Shown: positions 21,965 through 34,489, counted from the first letter of the stretch. The stretch is DNA of 64,000 nucleotides from Verticillium longisporum (GCA_019188255.1 JAETXT010000009.1:1302001-1366000), one strand, 5' to 3'. Program-made: numbers and translations. The notes: generated from the sequence alone by a model not told the origin.

Positions 21965-24045
21965 ATGGACAAGCAGCACGAAGAACTTCTTCGGCGGCCC
22001 CTCTACGGTACGAATCGCTCCCCTCCTTACCCCGCCACCATGACGTTTGGCTGATCAGCGCCAGTCTACGACCTGCCCCCGAAGTCCTCACCACCCTCGC
22101 TCTGAAGACAGACGTCGACAACGAGGCCCAGCTTCTCGAGGAACAAAGGGCACAGTCGCAAAAGAGGAAAATGACACAGAAGAGAGTCTTGTTGGCTCAC
22201 AGGCCTGTTCCCTCTGCGGACTGAGCTTCGCCTCCCTGCTGGACCAGAGGAGCCACCTCAAATCCGACTGGCACCACTACAACCTCAAACAAAAGCTTGG
22301 CGGAAGCCCCGCCGTGTCAGAGGTGGACTTTGAAAAGTTGATTGGCGGTATGATGAGCCGTTCGCCGCCCCCCGTCCTCGCAACCCTTTCGCTGACCTTG
22401 CCGCCTTTTTCTTCTTCTTCCAGACCTCGACGAGAGCTTGTCCGGCTCCGACTCTGAAGACACCGAAGATGACGACGACAGCGACAACGCGCGCAAGGAG
22501 ACAACCCTCACAGCGCTACTGAAGAAACAAGCCGTCATTGCCGACAAGAACAACGACAACAAGGAGGACAATGACGGCGAGGGAAGCCTGTCGAGATCTA
22601 GACGAAATCCAGGGAAACCACCACTGATATGGTTCACCTCGTCCGTCCTGCCCAAGAATCACTTCTTCGGCCTCTACCGGGCCATCCTGACGGCAGAGGA
22701 CCTGCGTCTCGAGCCCAAGATGGTTGACGTCGTCAAGGCCAAGCAGCTCGAACCCCTCGCCATGCCCAAGGTCGGCAAGGACGGCATTCTCCCCGAAGTC
22801 GCCTACAAGGGCCCTCACTTCTTCCTCTGCATGATCGGCGGCGGACACTTCGCCGTCATGGTCGTCTCCCTCGCGCCCCGGCCGGGCAAAGGCGCGACGG
22901 GCCCGCTGAACAGGGAGGCAACGGTGCTCGCCCACAAGACGTTTCACCGGTACACGACGCGAAGGAAACAAGGTGGCTCGCAGTCGGCAAACGATAACGC
23001 CAAAGGCGCCGCACATTCAGCCGGCGCCAGCATACGACGCTACAACGAGCAGGCACTCATCGACGATGTCAGGGCCCTGCTGCAAGACTGGAAGGGTCTC
23101 CTCGACACGTCGGAACTGCTCTTCATCCGCGCGACGGGTTCGACGAATCGCAGGACCCTCTTCGGCCCGTACGATGGACAGGTACTACGGCACAACGATG
23201 CACGACTACGCGGGTTCCCCTTCAGCACGCGCCGCGCCACGCAGAACGAGCTGATGCGCTCCTTCATCGAACTCACACGCCTCAAGGTCCGCGAGATCGA
23301 CCCCGAAGCAGAGGCAAAGGCAAAAGCCCTAGCCGAGGCGCCGGCTGTGGCGAAACCAGCGGCGCCTAAGCCGACGAAGCCCAAACTCTCCGAAGAAGAA
23401 GAGACAGCCCTGCTACATACCTCTCAGATCCAGGCTCTGATCCGACGCTCCAAGCTCCCCGCCCTGCTATCCTATCTCAACACAAACAAGGTCTCGCCAG
23501 ACTTCGTATTCCAGCCCCCGGAACAAAACCACCACGCGCCGACGCCGCTCCATCTTGCCTCGAGCCAGAACTCAGCTCCCGTCGTGCTTGGCCTCATCGT
23601 CCGCGGCGGCGCCGACCCCAGCTATCGCAACGAACAGGGCAAGACGGCCTTTGAGATCGCCGGAGATCGCGCAACGCGAGATGCCTTTCGCGTTGCCCGT
23701 TCAGAGCTCGGCGAGGACAGGTGGGACTGGGACGCTGCGGGGGTGCCGACCGCCATGACCAAGGTCGATGCGGACAAACGCGAGGAACGTGACCGCAAGG
23801 AGCGCGAGGGCAAGGAGGCTGAGAGGCGCAAGGCAGAAGAGGAGAGACTGAAGGTCGAAGGCCCGGTCGCCAAGGCTCGGAAGGGCACGCCGCTGGGGCT
23901 CGATGGTCGGGGGCCCATGAAGTCGGCAGAAGAGAGGCGGCAGGAGGAGGCTAGAGGGTTGACGCCCGAGATGAGGATGCGGCTGGACCGCGAACGCAGG
24001 GCGCGGGCGGCCGAGGAGAGACTCAAGAGGATGCAGCAGGGATGA
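21965..24045 (+). CDS. vms1: Vms1/ANKZF1 peptidyl-tRNA hydrolase of ribosome quality control
   Basis: Releases nascent chains from stalled 60S subunits in ribosome-associated quality control and links to mitochondrial protein stress (family knowledge). Exons: 21,965-22,007, 22,065-22,347 and 22,424-24,045, about 649 residues. Visible in order: the start MDKQHEELLRRPLY-VYDLPP; a C2H2 finger, CSLCGLSF with SHLKSDWHHYNLK (about 64-90); the VLRF1 catalytic domain (about 175-330), from PPLIWFTSSVLPKNHF through GPHFFLCMIGGGHFA, with the GxxQ-type loop KQGGSQSANDN (catalytic Gln about 295) and LFIRATGSTNRRTLFG; ankyrin-like repeats with TPLHLASSQ (about 480-530); and a charged coiled-coil tail. Exon 2 needs two single-base corrections: one in the C5 run at 22,076-22,080 (LPPEVL) and one near 22,155-22,175. 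The core exon 3 is intact. Confidence 0.88.
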
Positions 24046-24443
24046 TTACTTTACTTGAATCAGAGTTGTGAGCTAGACGCAAGGTCGCTCCACGATCTTC
24101 TGTCGTGATGCCCCTCTCTATTCGCCATTGTTGTTCTTCAAGTCAGGTGATCAAACCTTGTTCGTCCGTCCATCATTGTCAAACAGGGGCATCGGCCCAT
24201 TTTGCCCCCCTGTTTTGGCACGCACAATCCAGCTGGCCAGCGCTAAAGCAACAGAACAATGGAGGCCACCAGGTGGTCGATTAGGTACACAACCGACGAG
24301 ATATGGTTCGGATACGCCTATGCTATAACATCTCTAAAGTAAGGGGCGGTGCGCATGAGGCTCGGGGCCGCAGCAGTTCATGCATTGACTCCGTCTGCCG
24401 CCCCGAACCTGAGTAGATCAGCAGGAAAGGGAGGCGGAGTGAT

Positions 24444-24501
24444 GATCCAGGCACGGCATGAAGGAAAGGGAAGCGGGGGGACGATCCAGGCACGGCATGA
24501 A
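24444..24501. repeat. Short direct repeat GATCCAGGCACGGCATGAA
   Basis: Two copies of a 19-base unit (24,444-24,462 and 24,483-24,501) separated by a GA/G-rich spacer. Small local duplication, no known role. Confidence 0.75.
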
Positions 24502-27500
24502 AGAAAGTTCGGATGTTTTTCTCGGAGTATTCTATTGCGAAACAGCGTCGGCTCATGTGGGATGGGATCGGCAAACCATCATGGCCGGCGACCTCCGTGA
24601 GCACTGTAGGAGAATACGAATATGGGGAACGACGATCCGTCGTTCGAGGTTAACATAGAACGGCTATCGATCTGTGGGACGACATGTCGCGAGCGTTCGG
24701 CACGGTCTCGGGGAGGTGCAGGGCGACACGGCCAGCTGCGGGATCGGCTGCCGTGCCCAGACCAGGTGCCATTAACATCAAACGATGGCCGAATGGGACG
24801 CCGTTGTTCCGTCCTAGCTGGCAGATGTCGTCCTGTATTTTTTTTTTCGGTGCTGTTCCTTTTTCCACATCCCGTCTTATCCATCGCGGCTAGATGGTCA
24901 ATCGCCCGTCGACAGTAAGTCGTCCGTCGTTGCTGGGAAGGAGGCGGTGCATCGTCGCCTGAAACGCGACAGCAGCGCCGTATCCCTGCAGCGGATGTCC
25001 GGGGTGCAAAGTGAAGGGGGGTTTCCTTCGACCAGCAGGGGGTGCCCATTCAGGAAGTCGTCCCGTTGCCCTGTCTGTCCTCGATGCCCTGTGCCTGTAC
25101 TATGTATCACAGACTCATGGCGACCGTCGAGGTAGCATGTGGGGACCCGGGGGAAGACACCCAAGAAAAGCCGTCTTCTTCAACTCGATTTCTCGCCAGC
25201 AGGGCACCACGCTGCCGACAAAGATGTTAGGAGAAACAAAGAGGCGTTCTGGAAGGCTCGGTAAGAGCGAGTTGTGGAAAGCGTCTCCCGTGGGAGATTG
25301 CGTGGGCGATCGAAACAATGTTTCTCTGCGATTGCGCCCGAGAAGAGGACAGGCTGGACTGCCAAGCCCAGCAGAACGAGAGCGAGGACCACGACGATCG
25401 CCTTCGGCGAGCGAGCCGTGATTACTCCCACGCGACACTTCCTAATTCTGTGAGGCCCTGAAATGAGCCGGTTTCCTATTCTGGACCACGCGGGCCCAAG
25501 TATTGATTTGACAATCAACATTGCTTCCAGAGGGGCGGAAACCAGAATGAAGTGATTACGACGCCGATGCCGGAAGTACCTTGGCCGTACGTGCGGTCGC
25601 GGGAGTGTGAGATGAGATGAAGCCTTTCACCAGCCAGGTTGCAATGTTGACTGGTGCACAGCAGCAGAGCGCAAGGCCTCGCGACCAGGCACTAACAAAT
25701 GCCAGTGGTGCTGCCGCTGGGCCAAGACGGCTAGCTAGGCCTGCCATCTCGAGTCATTTCGCACAGTCGCGTCCGTTCGCCAGCCCGGCGTCGCCATGGG
25801 CAGATGATGACCACGCGATGCCCACTGCATCCGAGCGTGAGCGCCGCCCCAGACGACGGCGCATGAATGAAGTGGATAAAACACGTGCAGATGGGAAATG
25901 AACTGGCGCCCCCGATTCATGTTGTTTCCTTTTTGGCTGCAGCCCATTCGCACTTTGAGTGTACATGGTAGCCCTTTCTTGCACAGGTTCCCAGATACTA
26001 TGTACTGGAGCAGCTGGAGGGGGGGTTCTCGTGTCCTCGGATTCAGGTGAATGACAGCCACCCTTTGGGGGCCCTTGACAGGGTTTGACGGCAGCCAGAA
26101 TCCTGATCTCTTAAATATATGCCTAAATACGTCACATGGGAGTCAGTCATGGCCCCAGATTGCCATGCTGGCCGTCCATCCCGCTGCTGTTGCTCCGATG
26201 ACACGGGACGATAGGATTATGGGGGCCGCCTCGACAGCTGTCATCGTACAGGCCGCCAGCACCGTCGGCGCCTTCAGGTGATCCGTCTCAGGTGAACGTT
26301 AGCGCTGGCGGTAGCAGAGCGCCAGAACTGTAGAAATAACAATGGCACCTGATCTATTTGGGGGACATGGTCAGCGAGAAGGCCGTCACGCTCAGGTACA
26401 GCGTCACGCCAGGTTCGGCACGTCGCTGATGGGTGTGGGCAAGCGGACTGCCACGGAGCCTCTGCCTCATGACCTCCTTTTCGGGACGCGCGGGGGTGCA
26501 AATGGGGGCGAGGAGCTTCGGCGCTAGGCCACGAGTGCAAGTCCCCTGTCGGACCTTGGCCACATCTGGTGTCGCGGCGCAATGGTGTCGGTGAGAGAGA
26601 GAGACCGAAGGCAGACTAGAACGGTGGCTTCAGCACCAGTCCAGCCACCAGCAGGGTCGCTTTTGCGCTCAGGGCTCAGGTGCTGACCGAAACGTGAAAC
26701 ACGCGAGGTCTGAGTGGAGGCCGAGCCCTGGCAGAAGTCGAGGCCCCTTTCAGGGCAACAAGCCACAAGCGATTTGGAGGTATCCAAGCCGGGAAGAGTA
26801 CCTACATTTCAGGTCTCCGAAATCTGGGTCGAGAGGCCAGTTTTTTTTTTTCGATGTTTGGTCCGGCCCATGCGATGCCGTATGAGCCAGGCGGGAAAGA
26901 AATAAAACCTCGTACTCATGCTGGGAATGAATGAGCATGAAGAGAAGGCACCACAAAACATATCGCTAAAGTCAATAGAAATCTCTGCGGCCACAACGCC
27001 GTGTGAATTGTATCCTCGAGGATGCAAGGCGCCCTGAGCGCCAGACCCGGACCGAGGACGGCATCGGATCGATTGGGTAGGCAACACCGGCGTAGCAGCA
27101 GGCCGTACTGGCGACTGCATCACGCGGTTCTGGAACCCCCTTGGAGCCTTTTTCTGTGGAGGCGGCGTCCTGGCCTGGAAAGACGGCCGGGGAATATCGA
27201 ACCATTGGCCGTTAGGGCGTTGAACCCCTGCCTCTCTCCTCACTCTGCCTTGGTCTGTACAGTACCATGTACTCGCTCTCGCTCGTCCCACACACTCCAG
27301 CGGCCCCCGAACCCGGGATGCATAGAGAAGGCGACAAGGCCATGATAACTGATCCTGAACGGCCCAAAGGTCGGCTCGGTTCCTGCAGTAGCGTTGTTTC
27401 CTGCCAAGCGCAGTGGCGGAGCGTTTCAACTTGGATCTCACGACGCTCGTTGTGGTTAGAGGAAGGGGGGGGGGAAGAAGGGATTGCAGTTTTTTCTTCT

Positions 27501-29128
27501 TTTCGAGCCTCTACCTCACACCTCACCCCCTCCGGGTGTACATGGTAGTCACCTGTCGAGCACTTGTTGGAGGCAACGTGCCATGCTTGTTTCTGTATTC
27601 TTTTTGGTTGTCCGCCCGGTCTCTCGATGACACTCGGCTGGCGTTCGGGTTGACGTCTCGGTCGGCTGCTGGATGCCGAACTGGCAACAGAAGTCTCAGA
27701 CTGTGGCAACAACGGCCCGAGACGAATCAGCAATTGCTTTTGCTCCGTTTCGATGACGATTCCGGACAAGGCGTGTCTTGAGAGGGACAAGTCAGCGTTT
27801 TGGTCTCGGACAGAGGGCGCCCTTCGCGGCGGCTCGCCAAACCACAACTGCCGCTGGTGTTGTGGTAAGAGTAAGGTAAGGTAGTTGATGGTAAGAATAC
27901 TCGTCTCCTCCGACATGGGTACCTTCCAAAGGTAAGAAAGGGTGGGGGCTGGGGAGGGTCCATTTCGGCTGAAGAGGGTCAACTTGGGCTGGGAGGGTGC
28001 AAAATGAGAATAGAAACCGCATCATCATTGGCCGAAAGTCTCCATCCAAACAGCTGCGACGACATGTTTGGTTGGCTGCAACGATCCCTTGAGGTGAGAT
28101 CGGGGCGGCCCCTGCAGACCAGTCGCCGGCTGCCCCTGACCAATCCCTGCAGCCGCGCGCCATTGTCTCTTCAAACGGTAATGGCGTCGCTGGGAGGTGG
28201 GTCACGACTTCCCTGGCCCGGCCCCCTTGGTCTTTCTCCCGTTGAACCCAACGTGAGCGGCGGTGGGCTTTGCTTTGACCTCCTCTCGTCAACATGCCCA
28301 TCGTCAGTCAACTGGGAAAGGTGCTTCGGCTACCCATCTCCTTTCCCTCGCCTACATGTACTTGCTTGGATTGTCCGATGTCAGTCATGGCAGCGGAGCG
28401 GACAACTGTACTCTGCCCCATCCAACAAGGCTGCTAGGGGGGGGTTTGCCAACCCGCAAGACATCTTGGCTCCAAGGGGGCCGGCCTCATCCCGTCTTTC
28501 TCGACACCCTGTCGTCTGATGACGGTCATGGTCGTTCCCTATGCCAAGCTGACTGGCCGAACGGTCAGAATCAACTCAACTACTCAGGACCCAAAGGGTC
28601 AATGGCGACCAATACCCGTTGTCACCTCACAATGCGCTCTTCAGGTCAGCTTCTGAGGAATCAGTCACAGACAGCAACTCTGAGACTCCACACCTCTGCC
28701 GGGCTCGATGCAAAAGAAAAGACCGATGTAGCGGCATGACCCAGTGAATGGAGCGCGCGTACCCTGGACAGATCCTGGAACAACCACCCATGGCTGGCCG
28801 TGGTGACGGGCTTTCCAGAGTGCCAGGATCTTGGAGGACCCGTTGCATGGCCCCCGCCCAAGGAACAGGGGCCGAAGCGGGAGCGGAACCCAGAACTTCT
28901 CTCCTCGTCAGGACTCAAGCCATCGACACAGGGATCAGGCAGCCTTGGCCCAGCCTGCCTTGGAGCTCAAGCGCGAGACAGTCATGGCTTGCAAGCGCAG
29001 GCAACGCAAAGCACTCCGGCTCGGACACACAGACGCTTTGAGAGGCTCGGACTGGCTCTCTCTCTCTGGTCTCCCGCCCGCCGCCCCCCCCCCTCCTCGA
29101 CACCAGACGACTGCCGCCCTGATGTTGG

Positions 29129-29134
29129 TATATA
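29129..29134 (+). promoter_or_regulatory. TATA box of the CFEM-like wall protein gene
   Basis: TATATA lies 242-247 bases before the ATG and is followed by a C/T-rich leader with little secondary coding potential. This layout is usual for a highly expressed fungal gene, and the strongly C-ending codon use of the gene agrees. Confidence 0.5.
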
Positions 29135-29375
29135 GACTCGTCCTGCTCTCACCCCTTCATGGCTTTTGTTTCCTCTCACCTCATCGACCCTTTTTTCTTT
29201 CCTAACAAGTACTTTCGTTCTCCAAACAATCAACAGTCTTTCGTTTCAAGGCCAAAGTCATTCGCTTCCTTTGCGCCATCATCTTGATATACACATAATT
29301 TGTTTCCCGTTCCGTTACAAAAGTCCAACTACATTCAACTCCTAAGAAGAAAACATCGACACATCCACCCTCACA

Positions 29376-31517
29376 ATGAAGAACACATACGCCCTCCTGG
29401 CCCTGGCCGCCAGCCTTGGCGAGGTCTCTGCCACTGTACGTGTGCCCCTGGCTAAAGCAAGACACGAATGTGAATACTGACACACCAATGCAGTGGAAGC
29501 AAGCCAAGCCCTTCTCCTGCCCCGACAACACCAACAACGACTGCTTCTCCGACAAGCAGAAGGGTGGTTTCGACTGGCAGGACGCCGTCCCTGGCAAGAT
29601 CAGCAACTACAACAACTTCGACTTCAAGGGCTGGACCTGTGAATCGAAGCCTGGCCGTACCAACGACCGCTCCATCAAGGGAAGTGCGGCGCCGACAAGT
29701 TCGACGCCCCCAACTTCGGCTCCGGCGACAAGTTCTCCATTGGCTACTTCGACGTCTCTGTCGAGTTTGACTGCGACCTCGAGTTCCACTACGACATGCC
29801 TGATGGCGGTCTCTGCAAGCACCGTGCCCCTTGCTCCAAGCAGGGCACCACCGTCAAGAACTCTCAGTGCGGTGGAGCCAAGAACGTCACCGTCGTCTAC
29901 CCTCCCCAGCCCAACAAGCCCAAGACCAAGTGCGGCGTTGATATCTGGAAGATCGGCTTCGACTGCGACAAGCCCAAGCCTCCCACGCCTCCCAAGTACA
30001 CCAACCCTCCCAAGACGACCCTGAGCACCATTTCCGTCCCCTCGACCACCCCCGTCGTCAGCATTCCCGTCTCGTCGGCGCCCGTCGTCTCGGTCCCCGT
30101 CTCGGTCCCCGTTCCTTCGGTCCCCGGCTACTCTGTCCCCGTTGAGTCTGCTCCCGCCTCTTCGGCTCCCGTCGTCTCGGTCCCCGCCTCGTCGGCTCCC
30201 GTCGTTTCGATCCCTGCCTCGTCGGCTCCCGTCGTCTCTGTTCCCGTTCCCTCGGTTCCTGCTTCTTCGGTCCCCGTCGTCTCGATCCCCGCCTCGTCGG
30301 CTCCCGTCGAGTCTGCCCCTGGCTACTCTGTCCCCGTCGAGTCGGCTCCCGCCTCGTCCGCGCCCGTTGTTTCGGTCCCCATTCCCTCGGTTCCCGCTTC
30401 TTCGGCCCCTGTTGTCTCGGTCTCCGTTTCGGTCCCCGTCTCGGTCCCCGTCGAGTCTGCTCCCGTCTCTTCCGCCCCTGTCGAGTCTGCTCCTGGCTAC
30501 TCTGTCCCCGCTGAGAGCGTTCCTGCTGTGACCACCTCCGCCGCCATCCCTGAGCAGTCCGTCCCTGTCGTCCCCGAGGAGCCCATCACTCAGGTGACCA
30601 GCTACCAGACCGTCTCTACCATCTTCACCACCGAGATCAAGACTGTCACCGACTGCGGCCCCGAGAAGCCTGAGTGCGGCGGTGCTGTGACCCCCGTTGT
30701 CGTCACCGTCACCATTCCCCAGACCACCACTGTCTGCGACGTCACGGAGACCATCATCACCACCCCCACCCCCACTGCCGTCAAGCCTGAGCAGCCCGAG
30801 GTCACGGTCTCTTCCGCCGTCGCTGTGCCCTCCAGCACCGTCCCCGAGACCCCCATCGAGTCCCTCCCCTGCCCTGACGTCGTCCCCAAGTGCCTGAACA
30901 CCTGGATCTTCTCTGTCGGCTGCCAGGACAACACCGATACGACCTGCTACTGCCCTGACGTCGCCTTCGTTGAGAACATCTTCTCCTGCATCTACGCCCA
31001 CGGTGAATCTGACGACATCATCTCTGAGGCCACCAAGTTCTTCCAGGGTGTCTGCGCCGGTCACGTCAAGGAGAACCCTGCCATCGTCACCGATGCCGAG
31101 CGTATCAACACGGTCATCACCGTTGTCCCCACCGCCACCTCCGGTGCTCACTACACCACCATCACTCTTGACGCCACCACTGTCGTCCCCTGCGTCACCG
31201 ACGGCACCACCATCGAGGGCTCCTCCACGACCACCGTCATCAAGTCCACCATCGAGGTCCCCAAGGTCGACTTCACCACCCCTGCCGGTGGCAATGACGT
31301 CGTTCCCGTCGCCCCCACCGCCGTCCCCATCGTTGAGACCCCCGGTGCCCCTGCGGAGCCCACTCTCATTGTTGCTCCCTCTGCCCCCGCCGGCACTGGC
31401 GGTATCATCCCCACCCCTGCCCCCTCTGGCCAGGTCCCCGTTGAGGCCGGCGCCGGCAAGGTCTCCGCTGGCGTTGGAGCTGTCATGGCCATCATGGCCC
31501 TCATGGTCGCTATGTAA
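29376..31517 (+). CDS. GPI-anchored CFEM-like cell-wall protein with Val/Pro/Ser repeats
   Basis: Predicted secreted wall or plasma-membrane protein of about 694 residues; exons 29,376-29,435 and 29,494-31,517. Signal peptide MKNTYALLALAASLGEVSA. The N-terminal domain (about 21-200) carries conserved pieces such as KPFSCPDNTNNDC, GFDWQDAVPGK, FKGWTC, FHYDMPDGGLCKH and NSQCGGAKNVTV. Residues about 206-366 are repeats of VPVVS/SAPVES/ASSAPV. A CFEM-like module (about 476-545) has the cysteines of PCPDVVPKC, SVGC, DTTCYC, FSC and GVC, with an Asp before CYC where haem-binding CFEM proteins have their ligand. Only seven of eight canonical cysteines are present. The tail is hydrophobic (VGAVMAIMALMVAM) as in GPI signals. 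The frame breaks near 29,685-29,692; one extra base restores GKCGADKF. Codon bias suggests high expression. Possible roles are wall structure or haem/iron handling. Confidence 0.8.
30050..30520 (+). repeat. Coding repeats of SAPVVSVP/SAPVESAPGYSVP type
   Basis: Imperfect tandem units of about 8-13 codons rich in Val, Pro and Ser, inside the CFEM-like wall protein. The region forms an extended, probably O-glycosylated stalk and is a likely site of copy-number variation between strains. Confidence 0.85.
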
Positions 31518-32260
31518 AGCGCACCGCACTCCATTTTCTTATCTTGTCAATCCCCGCACACGCACAAACATTGGCGCCGTCCTGAGAGGGCGGTGGCACC
31601 TGTAGACTTTTGTCACATATCTCTCTCACATACAATCGCCAACAAACAATGTGAACACATAATACCATTCTTACGATCCTTACGAACGATATATTTTGCA
31701 TGGGAGGTTTTTGGTCTGGAAAAGAGACGACAATCGCGAGTGGGGGTTTTTGGCTTTACTGGCCGCCCTCCTCCGGTTTTGTTAACAGTTGACTGTGGCA
31801 CAGAAGATGCACAACGATACCCTGGCTGGTTGGATGGTGTAATATTAATAGCTGATAGCAACAAGACATGTGCCCTTTACTCGGATGACCCTTGTGACTG
31901 ACCATCTCTCTGATCACGAACGGTCCGAGGTACTTTGAAGCCAAGAGCCGCCGGCTCGACTGCCTACTTGAAGGATTTTGTCTAACATATTGCTATCAAG
32001 TGTTATCACATGACTGGCCCAGAAGCCAACTCTACCATTATATTTGGAGCACGCAGTACGTACCGTTATACCTGAGGTCGTTCTCGTGTTCAAAAGGATG
32101 ATGAACTTGTGAACCCAAAGCGTACACCGTCGATACTGATAGTCGAGCCTGGTCAATCATTTGGGGCGCTTCAGCCAACATGTACAGTGGCTACTGCTGA
32201 GCTACCAACGACAACGCCTGATTGTTCTCACTGTCCCTGTGCACTATACTAAGCTGCGCA
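31518..32260. other. Intergenic region (convergent 3' ends), no gene seen
   Basis: Separates the CFEM-like gene (+) from the broken minus-strand gene. AT-richer than the flanking coding DNA, and contains short open frames only. Confidence 0.55.
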
Positions 32261-33812
32261 CTATGAAGCAATCAATAAAGTCATAGGCAAGTCGTGATAC
32301 ATCTGATAGTCCATCTCTTGACTCCATTCAATAACCATGTACTTAGTCAGGGCAACGATTGTATCCGTAGAGAGTGGAAGCACAGCCCATTCTTGCGCCC
32401 CATCAGCGAGAGAGCTCGCGGTATGGGCATCTCGCCAGAAATGTGTTTCATCAAGGTTGCAGGCTGCATGAACAAGAAGGTAGGCCGTATCGACGACGGC
32501 TCGAACGGCATCACCACTGTCGCCGCGCCCCGCCATAACTGTCGAGTGAACAACATCAGGCATGTGATGTAGAACCATGTCAGATGCCCATCCTCGCGCC
32601 ACGAGTGTCTTGCTTTCCTCCTTCACCGTCTGTCGAAGCATGTCGGCCAGCTGGGCCCGATGCAAATCCATACACGGCTTTCCGAAGCCGAGAATGATAT
32701 CCCGCATGCCACGGTGCAGGGACCACGACAGTGTGTTCCAGGGGATCGAGTCCATGGCCTGCACCAGGATACCCCTCTCCAGCGGCGGTACCGACATGCA
32801 CACAGATCTGCCCTGCTCTAGGCTGGGGACTTCAATGTGGACAGTGCCCTCGGACTCGGTTGTCGGGAACGGATATGGCGTGTCTATCCGAGCGAGCAGG
32901 TCGACTGGATACACGACCCCGCCTGCCATGCGCGCCTGCATATCCGTTTTTCTGAAAGCGAAGCACCGCGCTTGAGCTTTTGCGGCCGGGAAAGGCTACG
33001 CAGAGGCCTCTTCGGTTCTTGAGGATTCCTGCCATCATTTCTACGCAGCAGTCTACTCGCACGTGTAGCAGGGGCGGATAGGAGTCCGACCCTGGCGCGG
33101 CCAGGATATCGTGGGGGGACAGCCTGACGATGGCCAGGTCTCCAATGGGCCACTCGATCGTCCACAACCCTCCATACGACGGATAAGAGGCCCGGTAGCC
33201 TGCTGCGCCGACATGGCGGAAGCCCTCGCGGGCATTTGTCATTGCGAGCATAACGATGAGCGTCGTTCGCGAGATTGCGGCACAGGCCGCAGACCGATGG
33301 AGTGTGAGGCGTTGCGTGGGGGTGTTTGACCAGGTGCTCGCGACTTTGGATGTGCCCACCACATCGCTCCGTCCGTCTTGGCCGGAAACCTGGCGACGCG
33401 TGCCGTCTTCAGGACCTTCGGATCGTTTGGCGACCGGTAACAGGGTTTGCGATGGGGCTTATTTCGAAACGGTGGTCCAACGCTTGCGGGTGAAAGATGC
33501 CCATCACGACAGCCCAAGACGCGGTGCCATGCAAAGGACCGGGCCTACGGGACAAAAAGACGGATTGCCGACCGCAAAAGCCTTGCGCGAGAGTTGCTGT
33601 GATGACAGGGCCAACAAGGATAGGAGGCCGGAGGCTGTACCACGCTTTCGACGCTTGGCGACTGGTCCATGTACCCAAGACCGCCGTGCCCCGAAAGGGA
33701 GAGTAGGGATCAATCCGTTCCTGAATCACGTTTCCCTGGGCAATGAGCGATCCCAGCCCTATGGCGGTCGCAATCGTTCCGATCCAGGACGAGGCTGCGT
33801 TGGAGAAATCCA
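32261..33812 (-). pseudogene. Disrupted member of a conserved fungal hypothetical-protein family
   Basis: The minus strand encodes recognisable pieces of one family in order but in different frames. The start is MDFSNAASSWIGTIATAIGL with GPVITATLAQGFCG (33,812 to about 33,440). A middle part has AAISRTTLIVMLAMTNAR, PSYGGLWTIEWPIGD and GLCVAFPGRKSSS (about 33,330-32,920). The C-terminal part runs from GGVVYPVDLLARID to SLHRGMRDIILGFGKPCMD, RGDSGDAVRAVVDTAY and the conserved end LEWSxEMDYQMYHDLP-like motif (32,930-32,261). Two frame changes separate the three parts, each equivalent to two missing bases or one extra. At the second, GAHG is directly followed by GGVVYP, and the usual intervening residues seem lost. 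It may be a real pseudogene, or a gene with several sequence errors. Function unknown. The N-terminal hydrophobic segment may be a membrane anchor. Confidence 0.6.
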
Positions 33813-34489
33813 TTTTCTAAAACTGATGAGGTGTGCTTGGTGAACGGGCAAAAGACACCCAGCGGCGAGCCTGAACTTAATCAGACCTTTGGTTTTATAC
33901 CCTCAGACTGATTGTATCCCAAAGCATCACGAGGAGATCGGTGCGTGATAAAGTTGTGATATTGGTCCATTTCTGGCGAGGCCAAGATGGAAATATTGAG
34001 CATGAAAGCACATCAACCAATCGCAGTGCCTTACATCATGTTGTACCACCATACTTGACATTGATCCATGACGGAATGCCCTCTCCTCGACCCTGTCTTG
34101 ATCTGCTACGAGAAGGTACTTTCTCTTCGTGAGCCTTTTGTACGGTAATTTGAACGACGGCGAGGTTCAGGCTGATGGAGATCGGCGACGTAAACAGAAC
34201 ATGACCTTGGCAAGTTCATGGGTACTCACAAGGATCGGGAGGCAGCAAGTGAATCCTGTGTTTTATTCTTAATCGTGTTCGTCATGACTACAGGGATATG
34301 TGGCGGCCCTCTGCAGTAAGGATAATAGCTACAGCCGAAGTATATGTCAATTGTCCTCACAAACGCCCCCTGCCCTCCCTTGCCCTCCCGAGTCTTCCAT
34401 CTTGCACCATCATGCCATGCAAACAGCCCACCGCTCGTCGTCAAAAAAGACTGGCTCATCAAAAGGAAAAATGCTCACCCGGTCAGCCG
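33813..34489. other. Intergenic region, no gene seen
   Basis: Between two minus-strand genes; expected to hold the promoter of the disrupted gene and the 3' end of the F-box-like gene. No open frame of interest. Confidence 0.5.

Larger units (their letters stand above)
24046..29375. other. Gene-poor region of about 5.3 kb
   Basis: I see no frame with convincing family similarity; the longer open stretches (for example 27,212-27,982 minus) have random-like composition. It holds a short direct repeat near 24,444-24,501 and, at its end, the TATA box and pyrimidine-rich leader of the CFEM-like gene. Confidence 0.5.

Noticed and set aside
27212..27982. 256-codon minus-strand open frame in the gene-poor region
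   Set aside because: No domain, no codon bias and random-like composition; no splice context that would extend it to a family.
29607..31529. 640-codon minus-strand open frame opposite the CFEM-like gene
   Set aside because: Gly/Asp/Arg-rich translation caused by the repetitive, C-ending codons of the real gene; no conserved features.
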